A stretch of DNA of 64,000 nt from positions 3,132,501-3,196,500 of the forward strand of contig NZ_CP079095.1 in assembly GCF_019285515.1 (NCBI RefSeq), read 5' to 3'. Source of the stretch: Methylococcus sp. Mc7 (GTDB taxonomy: Bacteria; Pseudomonadota; Gammaproteobacteria; Methylococcales; Methylococcaceae). The notes under the pieces are model-generated. The model did not search any database. It was not told where the DNA came from and saw only the letters and a program-made list of their open reading frames with translations. Every line of letters starts with the position of its first letter. The stretch's first letter is position 1. Of this stretch, positions 1 to 12,997 are shown in pieces. The position numbers and the translations under genes are program-made.

Positions 1-24
1 CGCCTTGGAGTTGAGATGAGTCAT
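1..24 (-). CDS. Start of next gene of the Gld-type ABC operon (partial)
   Basis: Only the first eight codons (MTHLNSKA) lie in the window; the gene continues off the left edge. A GGAG ribosome binding site sits just upstream of the ATG, and the gene starts 12 bases after the GldG-like stop, so it is almost certainly the fourth gene of that operon. In operons of this type the following gene usually encodes a DUF4340 protein, but eight residues cannot confirm this. Confidence 0.5.
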
Positions 25-36
25 GGGGGGTCTCCT

Positions 37-1908
37 TCAAGCTTTTCCTCGCCTGGCGTTCCAGGCGACGAAACCCAACGTGCCTAGGGTAAGCAGGAGG
101 GGCACGAGTGCGATGTTGATGAACTTGAGCCGGGCTCCCAGCGCATCGATGTCGGCATCCAACCGCCGCCGCACCTCGCGCAGTTCCTTGCGGATTTCGA
201 GTTTGCGCCTCAGGAAGTCGTCCAGTTCCTTCCGCTGGGCGGGGCTGAGGACGAATGCGTCGTCTCCGGATTTGCCCCTTTGCAGTTCGGCCAGCTTGCG
301 CTCGGTCTCGCCGAGTTCCCGCTGGAGTTCCTGCTCTTTGCTGCGGAAGCGGTCATCCGCTGCCGCCTTGAGTTCCTCGACCTTGGTGAAAGGACGTGCC
401 GAGGTGCCCCGTCCTCGTATCGAGATCAGATCCGAGGTGCCGGCGAGATTGTCCACCGCATTGATGAACAGGTCGCCGTTGCCGGCGAAGGTGTTGAGCA
501 GCTTCTGGCCGAAGAAATTGGACGACCTGACCCACAGCCGGTCGCTGAGTATGTCGGTGTCCGCTACCAGCAGTATCTCCCCGGTTTCCTTGGCTTCCGC
601 CAGGTGGCCCGGATCGTTGCGCTGCGGGAAGGCGGTCTTGAACTTGCCTTCCAGTCTGCCGGCGAGGACCAGGCGCTCGTCGCCGGACTTGTAGTCCTGT
701 AGCAGGCCGGAGGGATCGCTGAGGAAGCGGATCCGGTCGGTGGGGACGGTCATGGCCTGGTCGCTGGTCTGGAGCAAGGGGGTAAGCCTGGTTCCACTGT
801 CCTTCGCCAGCCTGAAGTGGCCGGCACTGGCGAGGTGGATGGTGTCCAGATTGGCGGTGATCACGTCGGCAGCGTTCAGGTCCGCCTTGCCCAGCCGCAG
901 AATCGCCGGATGCCGGCTCGGAGGAGCGCCCGGCGCGGTATTGACCGTGACCGCACGGGCGCGGTCCAGCACCGCCTCATCGGCTTTGTACTCCACGCCC
1001 CAGGCTTTGAACAGGGCGGGAAGGTCCGAGGCCTTGGAAGCCAGCATGGCTGCCATCGGATCGCGCGGATCGCCTCCTCCCGTGTCGTTCTCTGCATGGG
1101 GGTCGACGAATACCATCAGACGTCCGCCGCGTAGAACGAACTGGTCCAGAGCGTATTGGGCATCCTCTCCGAGCCGTTTGGGATGGACGGCGACCAGCAC
1201 CTCGATTTCGGGAGCGACGGTCTTGAGGCTGCCGGCATCCAGGGACTTGACGTCGAACAATTGCGAGAGTTGTTCATAGACGGTCCATGGCACACCCATG
1301 TCGCCCCGTTGCGGGTCGAAGCCGCCGGCCAGAGGCAGCCCGGAGACGAGCCCGACCACCGGTTTTTTCGGTGTGGCGAGGTCGTGGATGAGCTTGGCCA
1401 GATCGTATTCCAGAAATGGCTCCTTGCCGGGTTCGAAGAACGGGATCGTGGCCCGTCCGTCGGTCGAGTTGGTACCTTCCAGGCCGAGGAACACCTTTTC
1501 TCCGGACGGTCCGAGGGGAATGCCCTGGAGTCCGGCCGCCGCCGCGCGGTCCTCGGCTTCGGAATAGGGCAGGGGATCGATCACCTCGAGCTCGATCTTG
1601 CCGCTGGCGCGGGAGCTCATTTCTTCCAGGATTTCCCGAACCCGGTCGAAGTACAGGCGGAGGCCGCGCACATCGGGACGGTTGCTTTCGGCGGTCGCCT
1701 TGTCGGAGAAATAGAGGCGCAGGTGGACGGGCTCATCCAACTTCGCCAGGATGTTACGGCTTCCCTCCGACAGGGTGTAAAGCGAATTTTCGGTCAGGTC
1801 GAGCCGGGCGCCGCGGAAGAGGGTGTTGGAAAGCAGCGTCAGGGACACGAAAAGCACCGCCATAACGGCGAGGGCGCTGCCGGTCAGGGTCTTGCGATTC
1901 AGAGTCAT
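37..1908 (-). CDS. GldG-like ABC transporter accessory protein
   Basis: A 623-residue protein of the GldG/ABC-type uncharacterised transport family. It has an N-terminal membrane segment at about residues 10-32, a long extracytoplasmic domain, a charged coiled-coil-like stretch at about 505-590, and a C-terminal membrane helix at about 595-615 ending in a basic tail. Such proteins form part of Gld-type exporters with an ABC-2 permease and an ATPase, both encoded immediately upstream. In Bacteroidetes the related GldAFG is linked to gliding; in proteobacteria the substrate is unknown. It follows the permease by 13 bases. Confidence 0.8.
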   Translation of the reverse strand: MTLNRKTLTGSALAVMAVLFVSLTLLSNTLFRGARLDLTENSLYTLSEGSRNILAKLDEPVHLRLYFSDKATAESNRPDVRGLRLYFDRVREILEEMSSRASGKIELEVIDPLPYSEAEDRAAAAGLQGIPLGPSGEKVFLGLEGTNSTDGRATIPFFEPGKEPFLEYDLAKLIHDLATPKKPVVGLVSGLPLAGGFDPQRGDMGVPWTVYEQLSQLFDVKSLDAGSLKTVAPEIEVLVAVHPKRLGEDAQYALDQFVLRGGRLMVFVDPHAENDTGGGDPRDPMAAMLASKASDLPALFKAWGVEYKADEAVLDRARAVTVNTAPGAPPSRHPAILRLGKADLNAADVITANLDTIHLASAGHFRLAKDSGTRLTPLLQTSDQAMTVPTDRIRFLSDPSGLLQDYKSGDERLVLAGRLEGKFKTAFPQRNDPGHLAEAKETGEILLVADTDILSDRLWVRSSNFFGQKLLNTFAGNGDLFINAVDNLAGTSDLISIRGRGTSARPFTKVEELKAAADDRFRSKEQELQRELGETERKLAELQRGKSGDDAFVLSPAQRKELDDFLRRKLEIRKELREVRRRLDADIDALGARLKFINIALVPLLLTLGTLGFVAWNARRGKA

Positions 1909-1921
1909 GCTCCTTTGCTCC

Positions 1922-2656
1922 TTAATCGGCCTTCTTCAGGTCGATGACGATGGCATTGGCATAGAGCCAGAAGCCGATGGTGAGGAGGAAATAGATCAGG
2001 TCGCGCAGATCGATCACGCCACGGGAAATTCCGTTGAAATGGCTGAGGAAGCTCAGGCCCGCGATCGCGTCCACCAGGCCCTGCGGGGCGATGGCGCGGA
2101 ACGCGTCCAAGACCAGCGGAAAGCCGGCCAGAAGGAACAGGAAACACACCACCACACTGAGGATGAAAGCGACCACCTGGCTGCGTGTGGCCGCCGACAG
2201 GCAGGCGCCGATGGCGAGATAGGCGCCGGCCATCAGCAGACTGCCGAGGTAGCCGGTGACGATGACGCCATTGTCCGGATCGCCCAGATAATTCACCGTG
2301 ATCCAGATGGGGAAGGTCAGCGCCAGGGCGAGGGCGACGAAGGACCACGCCGCGAGGAATTTGGCCAAAACGGCCTGCCCCATGGTGATGGGCAGCGTCA
2401 GCAGCAGCTCGATGGTGCCGCTCTTGCGTTCGTCGGCCCAAAGCCGCATCGCCACCGCCGGCACCAGGAACAGATAGAGCCAGGGATGGAACTGGAAGAA
2501 CGGATCGAGATCGGCCTGGCCGCGCTCATAGAACCGGCCCAGGTAAAAGGTGAAGGCGCCGGACAAGAGCAGGAAGATGACGATGAAGACGTAGGCCACG
2601 GGCGTGGCGAAATAGCTGCGCAGTTCGCGCTCGAAGAGGGTGAGTGTCGGCTTCAT
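1922..2656 (-). CDS. ABC-2 type permease (GldF-like)
   Basis: A 244-residue integral membrane protein with about six hydrophobic segments, beginning with the FERELRSYFATPVAYVF sequence typical of GldF/NosY-type ABC-2 permeases. A conserved ERKSGTIELLLTLPI stretch at about residues 75-90 is the family hallmark. Its start overlaps the stop of the ATPase gene by four bases, which indicates translational coupling. It is the membrane channel of the exporter; the substrate is not evident. Confidence 0.85.
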   Translation of the reverse strand: MKPTLTLFERELRSYFATPVAYVFIVIFLLLSGAFTFYLGRFYERGQADLDPFFQFHPWLYLFLVPAVAMRLWADERKSGTIELLLTLPITMGQAVLAKFLAAWSFVALALALTFPIWITVNYLGDPDNGVIVTGYLGSLLMAGAYLAIGACLSAATRSQVVAFILSVVVCFLFLLAGFPLVLDAFRAIAPQGLVDAIAGLSFLSHFNGISRGVIDLRDLIYFLLTIGFWLYANAIVIDLKKAD

Positions 2657-3591
2657 GCGCGCGCCTCCCTCAGATGCGGCTGGGTGATGCTCCGGAACAC
2701 CTCGTCCAGGCGTCCGGTTTCGAGCTGGAGTTCGCTGACGGTGATTCCCTGCGCTTTCAGGGCGTCGCCGACCGCCGTCAGTATCTGTTTGCCCTTGCGG
2801 GGGAAGGCGGTCAGGCGCTGGTTCTGCGGATCGACTTCGACGGTCTCGACCTCCGGGATGGCCGTCAGGGCTTCCCTGGCTTTCGCGGTTTCATCCGTGG
2901 TCAGGGATACCGCCATGTGGTAGCGGGAGCGGGCTTCCAGCTCGCCCGGTGTGGCATCGGCCAAGAGTGTGCCGCCGGCGATCACGATGGCGCGGTTGCA
3001 GACCGCGTGGACCTCCTCGAGGATGTGCGTGGAAATGACGATCACCTTGTTCTTGGCCATGTCGTTGATCAGGCGCCGGACCTCGTGCTTCTGATTGGGA
3101 TCGAGGCCGTCGGTGGGCTCGTCGAGAATCAGTACGGGCGGATCGTGGAGTATGGCCTGCGCCAGACCGACGCGGCGTTTGAAGCCCTTGGAGAGGGTGT
3201 CGATGGGTTGTTCCAGCACGTCTTCCAGGCGCAGACGTCCGATCACGTCGTCGAGCCGGCGCCGTTTCGACTCTCCCGTGAGGACTCGGACGCCGGCGAT
3301 GAATTCGAGAAACGAGCGGGCCGTCATTTCGCCGTAGCTGGGAGCGCCTTCCGGGAGATAACCCAACGCCTTCTTGGCTTCGATCGGGTTGATTTCGACA
3401 TCGAAGCCACAGACTTTGGCGCGTCCTGCCGTAGGGGAGAGAAAGCCGGCGATCATCTTCATGGTGGTGGATTTGCCGGCGCCGTTGGGACCGAGGAAAC
3501 CGAGCACCTGGCCGGGCGTGACCTCGAACGTGACGTTGTTTACGGCAGTGAAATGGCCGTAGCGTTTGGTGAGTGCCGAGGCTTCGATCAT
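2653..3591 (-). CDS. ABC transporter ATPase (GldA-like)
   Basis: A 312-residue cytoplasmic ATPase. Walker A GPNGAGKST lies at 34-42, the signature motif is the degenerate LSKGF at 133-137, and Walker B VLILDEP lies at 153-159. The roughly 90-residue C-terminal extension after the nucleotide-binding domain is typical of the CcmA/GldA/NosF class. It is the first conserved gene of the exporter operon. A GAGG ribosome binding site precedes the ATG, and a short upstream ORF overlaps that ATG. Confidence 0.9.
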   Translation of the reverse strand: MIEASALTKRYGHFTAVNNVTFEVTPGQVLGFLGPNGAGKSTTMKMIAGFLSPTAGRAKVCGFDVEINPIEAKKALGYLPEGAPSYGEMTARSFLEFIAGVRVLTGESKRRRLDDVIGRLRLEDVLEQPIDTLSKGFKRRVGLAQAILHDPPVLILDEPTDGLDPNQKHEVRRLINDMAKNKVIVISTHILEEVHAVCNRAIVIAGGTLLADATPGELEARSRYHMAVSLTTDETAKAREALTAIPEVETVEVDPQNQRLTAFPRKGKQILTAVGDALKAQGITVSELQLETGRLDEVFRSITQPHLREARA

Positions 3592-3638
3592 GGCTGATAC
3601 CTCGACGGCTGGGAGGACGGGTCCAAGTGAGCAAGCAT
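3588..3638 (-). CDS. Possible 16-residue leader peptide of the ABC operon
   Basis: An ATG with a near-perfect AAGGAGG eight bases upstream opens a 16-codon ORF (MLAHLDPSSQPSRYQP) whose TGA overlaps the ATG of the ATPase gene as ATGA. The ribosome binding site is stronger than the ATPase's own, so translation is plausible. It may be a translational coupling or attenuator peptide. No repeated regulatory codon is obvious, although there are three prolines. Expression is inferred from layout only. Confidence 0.45.
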   Translation of the reverse strand: MLAHLDPSSQPSRYQP

Positions 3639-3781
3639 GCGTTCTACCTCCTTATGGGTTGCAGTTGCTTGAGAGTCCGCGGGAATTCATAGGGGCGGAG
3701 CGGAGTTTTTCAAGTCGCCGAGAGGCTGTCGTGAGACCGGAAAACGTCGGCGGGAAAATGTCCTGGGCTGTACAAGGTGCG

Positions 3782-3866
3782 CCACGGTTTTTTGCCGTGG
3801 GTTCAAAGGCCGCCAGCCTGGTTGCCATCAACCAGGGGGGGCAGGAATTCGCCCCGGTTCTTTTTT
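3782..3866. other. Cluster of three stem-loops upstream of the ABC operon
   Basis: Three strong hairpins follow one another: stem CCACGG with loop TTTTTTG (3782-3800), stem CCTGGTTG with loop CCAT (3817-3836), and stem GGGGC/GCCCC (3838-3855), the last followed by a T run on the plus strand (3861-3866). This could be a structured leader of the minus-strand operon, or a short plus-strand RNA ending in a terminator. It matches no riboswitch consensus I could confirm. Confidence 0.3.
3838..3866 (+). terminator. Possible rho-independent terminator
   Basis: A GGGGC stem with an 8-base loop is followed by GGTT and a TTTTTT tract on the plus strand. No plus-strand gene lies just upstream, so it would end an unannotated short transcript or be fortuitous. 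Confidence 0.3.
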
Positions 3867-3952
3867 CCTAAGTTTTTGATCTAAAAATACATGTTTCTTG
3901 GCTCGAATTGTGCTTAACGATCATGGCGATCAGCCGGCCCGGGATGATGACA

Positions 3953-4197
3953 AATCGGCAGGAAGGCCGATTGACAGGTCCCGTCCTTGGGACCTGCCCT
4001 CCGGGCCATGCTCCGCATGTTCAAATTTGCTCCCTGCAAATTTGTGCACGCTTTGCGCCCGAAGGGTGCGATACAGGGAGGTATCGCATGAGCGCCGCTG
4101 CTCGCCATGATCGTTCCCCTCATCCCCGGCCCTTTCATGCCGGGCTCTCCTGCCCGGCCCCATTCGGGGCAATGCAAATCTGTTCCCGACAGATTTG
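3953..4197. repeat. Dense array of short hairpins with a conserved TCC-rich loop
   Basis: At least seven perfect stem-loops occur in 245 bases: 3953-3972, 3975-3996, 4007-4019, 4022-4044 (stem CAAATTTGC, loop TCCCT), 4067-4088 (stem TGCGATAC, loop AGGGAG), 4139-4158 (stem GCCGGGC, loop TCTCCT) and 4175-4197 (stem CAAATCTGT, loop TCCCG). Segments 3975-4044 and 4139-4197 share one plan: hairpin with TCCT loop, short CCC/GGG hairpin, then hairpin with TCCCT or TCCCG loop. A third copy lies at 43309-43367. The interval holds no convincing gene. Confidence 0.7.
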
Positions 4198-4292
4198 TCC
4201 CAGAGGGAGAAGGGAGTAAAGGTGCTGCGACTTTCACGTAAACCTCATCGGAGCGCGGCTCATTCCGTGCGCGGCATTCGGATACAAACACC

Positions 4293-4427
4293 ATGAAACT
4301 TCTGGACAAGGCGCTCGATGAGCTAGAAAATTTCTCCGCGGACGAGGAGGCGGGCCATCACGAACGTGTCCTTACCTTCGTCCTGGTCGGTTTCGTTTCA
4401 CTGATCGTTTTGACTGCGTTGATCTGA
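4293..4427 (+). CDS. Small single-span membrane protein
   Basis: A 44-codon ORF with a charged, acidic N-terminal half (KLLDKALDELENF, then DEEAGHHER) and a C-terminal hydrophobic helix (VLTFVLVGFVSLIVLTAL) ending at the stop. The split into an amphipathic head and a clean membrane helix is unlike random translation. No strong ribosome binding site is seen. It precedes the methyltransferase gene by about 55 bases. Function unknown. Confidence 0.5.
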   Translation: MKLLDKALDELENFSADEEAGHHERVLTFVLVGFVSLIVLTALI

Positions 4428-4483
4428 CACTGGGCAAGGGGAGGCCGGGCGCAGGGCCGCATGTCCGAGAGACAGGAGCAGCC

Positions 4484-5335
4484 GTGGCCCGGCATTCCCA
4501 CGATCCGCGACTTCCCTATTTCGACGCACTGCTGGAGAGCTTCGAGGCGGGAGATATGGCCGTCTCCGAGGCTTTCGGCCACCACGTCCATTGGGGCTAT
4601 TGGGACGAAGAACCGGACCGTGCACCGACGCCGGGCGAGTTCGCGGCGGCGGCGGAGCGTTTGTCCCGAGAGGTCTGGCAGGCGGCTGGCATCCGTGACG
4701 GTGAACGAGTGGTGGACGTCGGCTGCGGCTTCGGCGGGACGCTGGCCAGCATCGACGCGCATCGCGGCGGGGTCGCCCTCACCGGCTTGAACATCGACCA
4801 CCGCCAGTTGCTCCGCGCCGCCCGGATGCATGCCCCCAGCGCAGGAAATACCCTGGCATGGCTTCGGGCCGATGCCTGCGCACTGCCCTTCGCCGATGCG
4901 TCTTTCGACGTCGTTCTCGCGGTGGAGTGTATCTTCCATTTCCCCGATCGCCGACGCTTTTTCGCCGAAGCCTGGCGGGTGCTGAAGCCCGGCGGCCGGC
5001 TGGCATTGTCCGATTTCGTGCCGGGCAGAGCGCTGTTGCCGGCCGCCGTGGCCGCTGGCTTCTGGCCGGGTTCCCGCGGGTTCTACGGCAAGGTCGATAT
5101 GCGCTGTACCGCGGACCGTTACGCGAGGCTCGCCGCCGAAGCCGGCTTCCTGCCGTTACTCGATCGCGATATCACCCGCAACACGCTTCCCACCTATCCG
5201 TTCCTGCGCCGCTTGAGCCCACGGCTGCGAGAGTTGCGGTTATCCGCCGTGGCGGAAACGCTGTTTGCCGAGCTGGCCAGCCGCCTGGGGTTCCTGCGCT
5301 ATCGTATCCTCGCTTTCCGCAAGCCGGGCGACTGA
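4484..5335 (+). CDS. Class I SAM-dependent methyltransferase
   Basis: A 283-residue cytoplasmic Rossmann-fold methyltransferase. Motif I VVDVGCGFGGTL lies at about 76-88, an acidic motif DACALPFADASFDVV in the middle, and RVLKPGGRLALSDF near residue 180. It resembles small-molecule or lipid methyltransferases of the UbiE/glycine-sarcosine group, and the N-terminal VHWGYW motif occurs in natural-product and sterol-type methyltransferases. The GTG start is chosen because AGGAG lies five bases upstream. Substrate unknown. Confidence 0.8.
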   Translation: MARHSHDPRLPYFDALLESFEAGDMAVSEAFGHHVHWGYWDEEPDRAPTPGEFAAAAERLSREVWQAAGIRDGERVVDVGCGFGGTLASIDAHRGGVALTGLNIDHRQLLRAARMHAPSAGNTLAWLRADACALPFADASFDVVLAVECIFHFPDRRRFFAEAWRVLKPGGRLALSDFVPGRALLPAAVAAGFWPGSRGFYGKVDMRCTADRYARLAAEAGFLPLLDRDITRNTLPTYPFLRRLSPRLRELRLSAVAETLFAELASRLGFLRYRILAFRKPGD

Positions 5336-5427
5336 GCCGGGAATCGGGTGCGGCCCGGGAACGGGCGTGCTTGCGGCCGTGAAACCGGCTATCCTCTGCG
5401 CTCGTTCATCCGCCGCGGGAGACCGTC

Positions 5428-5706
5428 TTGAAATTCCGGCAAAAGGTTTTGAGCAGAATCATGGCAGGAGGCCTGGCGGTCCTCGGGGGCGGCTGCGCCG
5501 ATCCCGGCTATCAGGGCTATCTGAACAAGGATGAGCCCTTCGGCTATTACTCCGTGGGCGCTGGCGATCCCTACGCGGGCATGGGCTATTACGGCGGCTA
5601 CGGCGGCTTCTACGGCGACCCCTATTACTACTATGGGATGCCGTACGGTACGGGCGGCTACTGGGGGGATCCTTACGTGGGTGTCGTCGATGACCACCAT
5701 CGCTGA
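5428..5706 (+). CDS. Gly/Tyr-rich lipoprotein, tandem copy 1
   Basis: A 92-residue protein with an N-terminal hydrophobic segment and a lipobox-like LGGGC, suggesting export and lipidation. The mature part is mostly Gly, Tyr, Pro and Asp and contains GYYGGYGGF and DPYYYYGMPYG. The TTG start follows a GGGAGA site; an in-frame ATG at 5461 would give a shorter signal peptide. It overlaps the next, paralogous gene by 17 bases. Function unknown; low complexity suggests a surface or matrix role. Confidence 0.6.
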   Translation: MKFRQKVLSRIMAGGLAVLGGGCADPGYQGYLNKDEPFGYYSVGAGDPYAGMGYYGGYGGFYGDPYYYYGMPYGTGGYWGDPYVGVVDDHHR

Positions 5707-5983
5707 TCCCGGAGTTTCGACTCCGCGCTTTCTTGCCTGTCTGGCCGTCTGCACAATGGCGGGCTGCGGGCCGGGACCCGATGCCTATCTGACGCAGGAC
5801 GGCGAGCCCATGGGCTATTACGCCGGCGCGGCCGGCAACCCTCTGGGCGGGGGAGGCTTCTATGGCGGCAACCCGTACTATTACTACGGCATGCCTTATG
5901 CCAGCCCTTACGGATACGGCGTCGGTGGCGGGTACATGGGCGCCGGGTCGCTGAGCGGCGGCTACTGGGGCGGTCCCTGGTGA
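5690..5983 (+). CDS. Gly/Tyr-rich lipoprotein, tandem copy 2
   Basis: A 97-residue paralogue of the preceding gene. It has a signal peptide with lipobox MAGC, an AYLTQDGEPMGYY segment aligning with the GYLNKDEPFGYY segment of copy 1, and the same NPYYYYGMPY core. A GGYWGGPW tail parallels GGYWGDPY. It overlaps copy 1 in another frame, so both frames are used at 5690-5706. It converges with the epsilon-subunit gene, whose stop lies two bases away. Confidence 0.65.
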   Translation: MTTIADPGVSTPRFLACLAVCTMAGCGPGPDAYLTQDGEPMGYYAGAAGNPLGGGGFYGGNPYYYYGMPYASPYGYGVGGGYMGAGSLSGGYWGGPW

Positions 5984-5984
5984 T

Positions 5985-8640
<2,656 letters not shown>

Positions 8641-8705
8641 GGAGCGTTCCTGAAATCACGAAGGGTTTCGGGATGATACCATCGCCGTCCGCCCATCCGG
8701 CGGGC

Positions 8706-8733
8706 AAAAAAAGACCCGCCGAAGTGGCGGGTC
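8706..8733 (-). terminator. Rho-independent terminator
   Basis: A perfect stem GACCCGCC/GGCGGGTC with a five-base loop is followed on the minus strand by seven T residues. It lies 63 bases downstream of the small membrane ORF at 8797-8895 and upstream of sseA, so it marks the end of that small transcript. Confidence 0.85.
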
Positions 8734-8796
8734 AAGCGTGAGCTCTATGGCACACGAGGAGGAGACCGTCGATGTTTGCGAAATCGGGCCCGGTGC

Positions 8797-8895
8797 TTAT
8801 TTTCCGAGCGAGCGGTAATGGTTCCAGCAATAGCCGACGCTGCCGGCGAAGGTGCCGAAGACCGCCGTGAACAGGACAAGTTCGAGAGCAGTCAT
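8797..8895 (-). CDS. 32-residue membrane protein
   Basis: A short ORF with a GAGGT site upstream of its ATG. It encodes a hydrophobic N-terminal helix (MTALELVLFTAVFGTFAGSV) and a short polar tail (GYCWNHYRSLGK). A strong terminator follows, so it looks like a monocistronic small gene rather than chance. The single helix with a basic C-terminus recalls small subunits of membrane complexes, but I do not recognise the family. Confidence 0.6.
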   Translation of the reverse strand: MTALELVLFTAVFGTFAGSVGYCWNHYRSLGK

Positions 8896-9028
8896 AAGAA
8901 ATACCTCGAGCCTTGAAAGTGGAACACGGCTCTAGGTTATAGAGATCGCATTGTGTTGACAATGTCGGTATATAGCAATTCATTGTTAACTGAACAAAAC
9001 GCATTGGCCGCGGTCCGCTTCGGCGGGG

Positions 9029-11081
<2,053 letters not shown>

Positions 11082-11204
11082 CGGGATGCCGAGTCGACGC
11101 CGGGAGATTCGGGGAACGGACAAAGATACCAGAGCCGAGACGCGATTTCCCGCAAGGCTGGGAAAATTCGGGAAGCAGTGTTTTTCCGCGGCGCGAATGG
11201 CGGC

Positions 11205-12992
11205 TCAATACACCCGCTTCTGGGGCGGTATCGGCTCCACGTCGGAGGTCAAAGTATGGAGGTGGACCGGCCGGTAGCTTACGGCCGTTTCGTGCCGTTC
11301 ATCGAGCCAAAGCAGCGAGTGCTTGAGCCAGTTGACATCGTCCCGCTCCGGGAAGTCCTCGCGGGCATGGCTGCCGCGGCTTTCCTCCCGGTTGAGCGCG
11401 GCGGCGACGGTCACCATGGCCTGCTGCAGAAGATTTTCCAGCTCCAGGGTTTCGAGCAGGTCGGTGTTCCAGATCAATGAGCGGTCCCGGATGCACACGT
11501 CGCGGAAGGATTCCATGATCCGCTTCAGCTCATTCACGCCGTCCCGCAAGACCTCGCCGGTCCGGAACACGCTGGCGTGGCTCTGCATCGTGCGCTGCAT
11601 GTCCAGCCGGATTTCCGCGGTGCGGCGGCTGCCATCGGCATGGCGCAGGCGGTCGAAGCGGGCCAGGGCGGCATCGCAGGCGCCCTCGGGCAGAGGCTTG
11701 TGCATCTGGCGCGGACGGATCAATTCGGCGCAGCGCAGCGCGGCTGCGCGCCCGAACACCACCAGGTCCAGCAGCGAGTTCGATCCCAGCCGGTTGGCGC
11801 CGTGCACGGAGACGCAGGCGCCCTCGCCGATCGCCATCAGGCCCGGCACCACGGCTTCCGGATTCCCGTCCTTCAGGGTCACGACTTCCGCGCGGTAGTT
11901 GGTGGGAACGCCGCCCATGTTGTAATGCACGGTCGGCAGTACCGGGATCGGCTCACGGTTCACGTCGATGCCGCCGAAAATCCGCGCGGTCTCGGCGACG
12001 CCGGGGAGGCGCTCGTGGATGACGGCCGGGTCGAGATGTTCCAGATGCAGGTGCAGGTGGTCCTTTTCCGGGCCGAGGCCGCGGCCTTCGCGGATCTCGA
12101 TCGTCATGGCGCGGCTGACCACGTCGCGCGAGGCGAGGTCCTTCGCATGCGGGGCGTAGCGCTCCATGAAGCGCTCGCCTTCGGAATTGGTGAGATAGCC
12201 GCCCTCGCCCCGCACGCCCTCGGTGATGAGGCAGCCGGCGCCGTAGATGCCGGTGGGATGAAACTGGACGAACTCCATGTCCTGCAAGGGCAGGCCGGCC
12301 CGCAGCGCCATCGCGTTGCCGTCGCCGGTGCAGGTATGGGCCGAGGTGGACGAGAAATAGGTCCGCCCGTAGCCGCCGGTCGCGAGCAGGGTCATGTGCG
12401 CCCGGAAAAGATGCAGGGTACCGTCGTCCAGACGCCAGGCCAGCACGCCGCGGCATTCGCCTTCATCCATGAGAAGGTCGAGTGCGAAATATTCGGCGAA
12501 GAACTCGGCTTCGTGTTTCAGCGACTGCTGGTACAGGGTCTGCAGGATCGCATGGCCGGTATGGTCCGCGGCGGCGCAGGTGCGCTGGGCCACGCCTTTG
12601 CCGTAGCGCGTGGTCATGCCGCCGAAGGGGCGCTGGTAAATCTTGCCGTTTTCAGTGCGCGAGAACGGAACGCCGTAGTGTTCCAGCTCGATGACCGCCG
12701 GCATGGCCTCGCGGCACATGTATTCGATCGCGTCCTGGTCGCCCAGCCAGTCCGAGCCCTTGACCGTGTCGTACATGTGCCAGCGCCAGTCGTCCTCGCC
12801 CATGTTGCCCAGCGCCGCGCTGATGCCGCCCTGCGCCGCCACGGTGTGGCTGCGGGTGGGAAATACCTTGGTGATGCAGGCCGTCTTGAGGCCCTTCTCG
12901 GCCATTCCCAGGGTGGCGCGCAATCCCGCCCCGCCGGCGCCGACCACGACGGCATCGTAGGTGTGCCGGACGATTTCGTAGGCCTTGCTCAT
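11205..12992 (-). CDS. sdhA: Succinate dehydrogenase flavoprotein subunit
   Basis: A 595-residue FAD subunit of complex II, which oxidises succinate to fumarate. It has the dinucleotide fold [12 protein letters not shown] at 15-26, the SHTVAAQGG motif carrying covalent FAD at His49, the HPTGIYGAG loop and the [10 protein letters not shown] substrate region. It is the last gene of sdhC-sdhD-sdhA. Unusually, sdhB does not follow; it lies about 9 kb away on the other strand. Confidence 0.96.
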   Translation of the reverse strand: MSKAYEIVRHTYDAVVVGAGGAGLRATLGMAEKGLKTACITKVFPTRSHTVAAQGGISAALGNMGEDDWRWHMYDTVKGSDWLGDQDAIEYMCREAMPAVIELEHYGVPFSRTENGKIYQRPFGGMTTRYGKGVAQRTCAAADHTGHAILQTLYQQSLKHEAEFFAEYFALDLLMDEGECRGVLAWRLDDGTLHLFRAHMTLLATGGYGRTYFSSTSAHTCTGDGNAMALRAGLPLQDMEFVQFHPTGIYGAGCLITEGVRGEGGYLTNSEGERFMERYAPHAKDLASRDVVSRAMTIEIREGRGLGPEKDHLHLHLEHLDPAVIHERLPGVAETARIFGGIDVNREPIPVLPTVHYNMGGVPTNYRAEVVTLKDGNPEAVVPGLMAIGEGACVSVHGANRLGSNSLLDLVVFGRAAALRCAELIRPRQMHKPLPEGACDAALARFDRLRHADGSRRTAEIRLDMQRTMQSHASVFRTGEVLRDGVNELKRIMESFRDVCIRDRSLIWNTDLLETLELENLLQQAMVTVAAALNREESRGSHAREDFPERDDVNWLKHSLLWLDERHETAVSYRPVHLHTLTSDVEPIPPQKRVY

Positions 12993-12997
12993 GTCAG

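Noticed and set aside
3770-3866. Possible c-di-GMP-I (GEMM) riboswitch
   Set aside because: A CAAAGGCC stretch between two hairpins recalls the GEMM core, but the GNRA tetraloop, receptor and second stem do not fit.
3914-4309. 131-codon minus-strand ORF in the hairpin region
   Set aside because: It is built from the repeated palindromes (stems give repeated short peptides), has no ribosome binding site and no domain. Better explained as repeat sequence.
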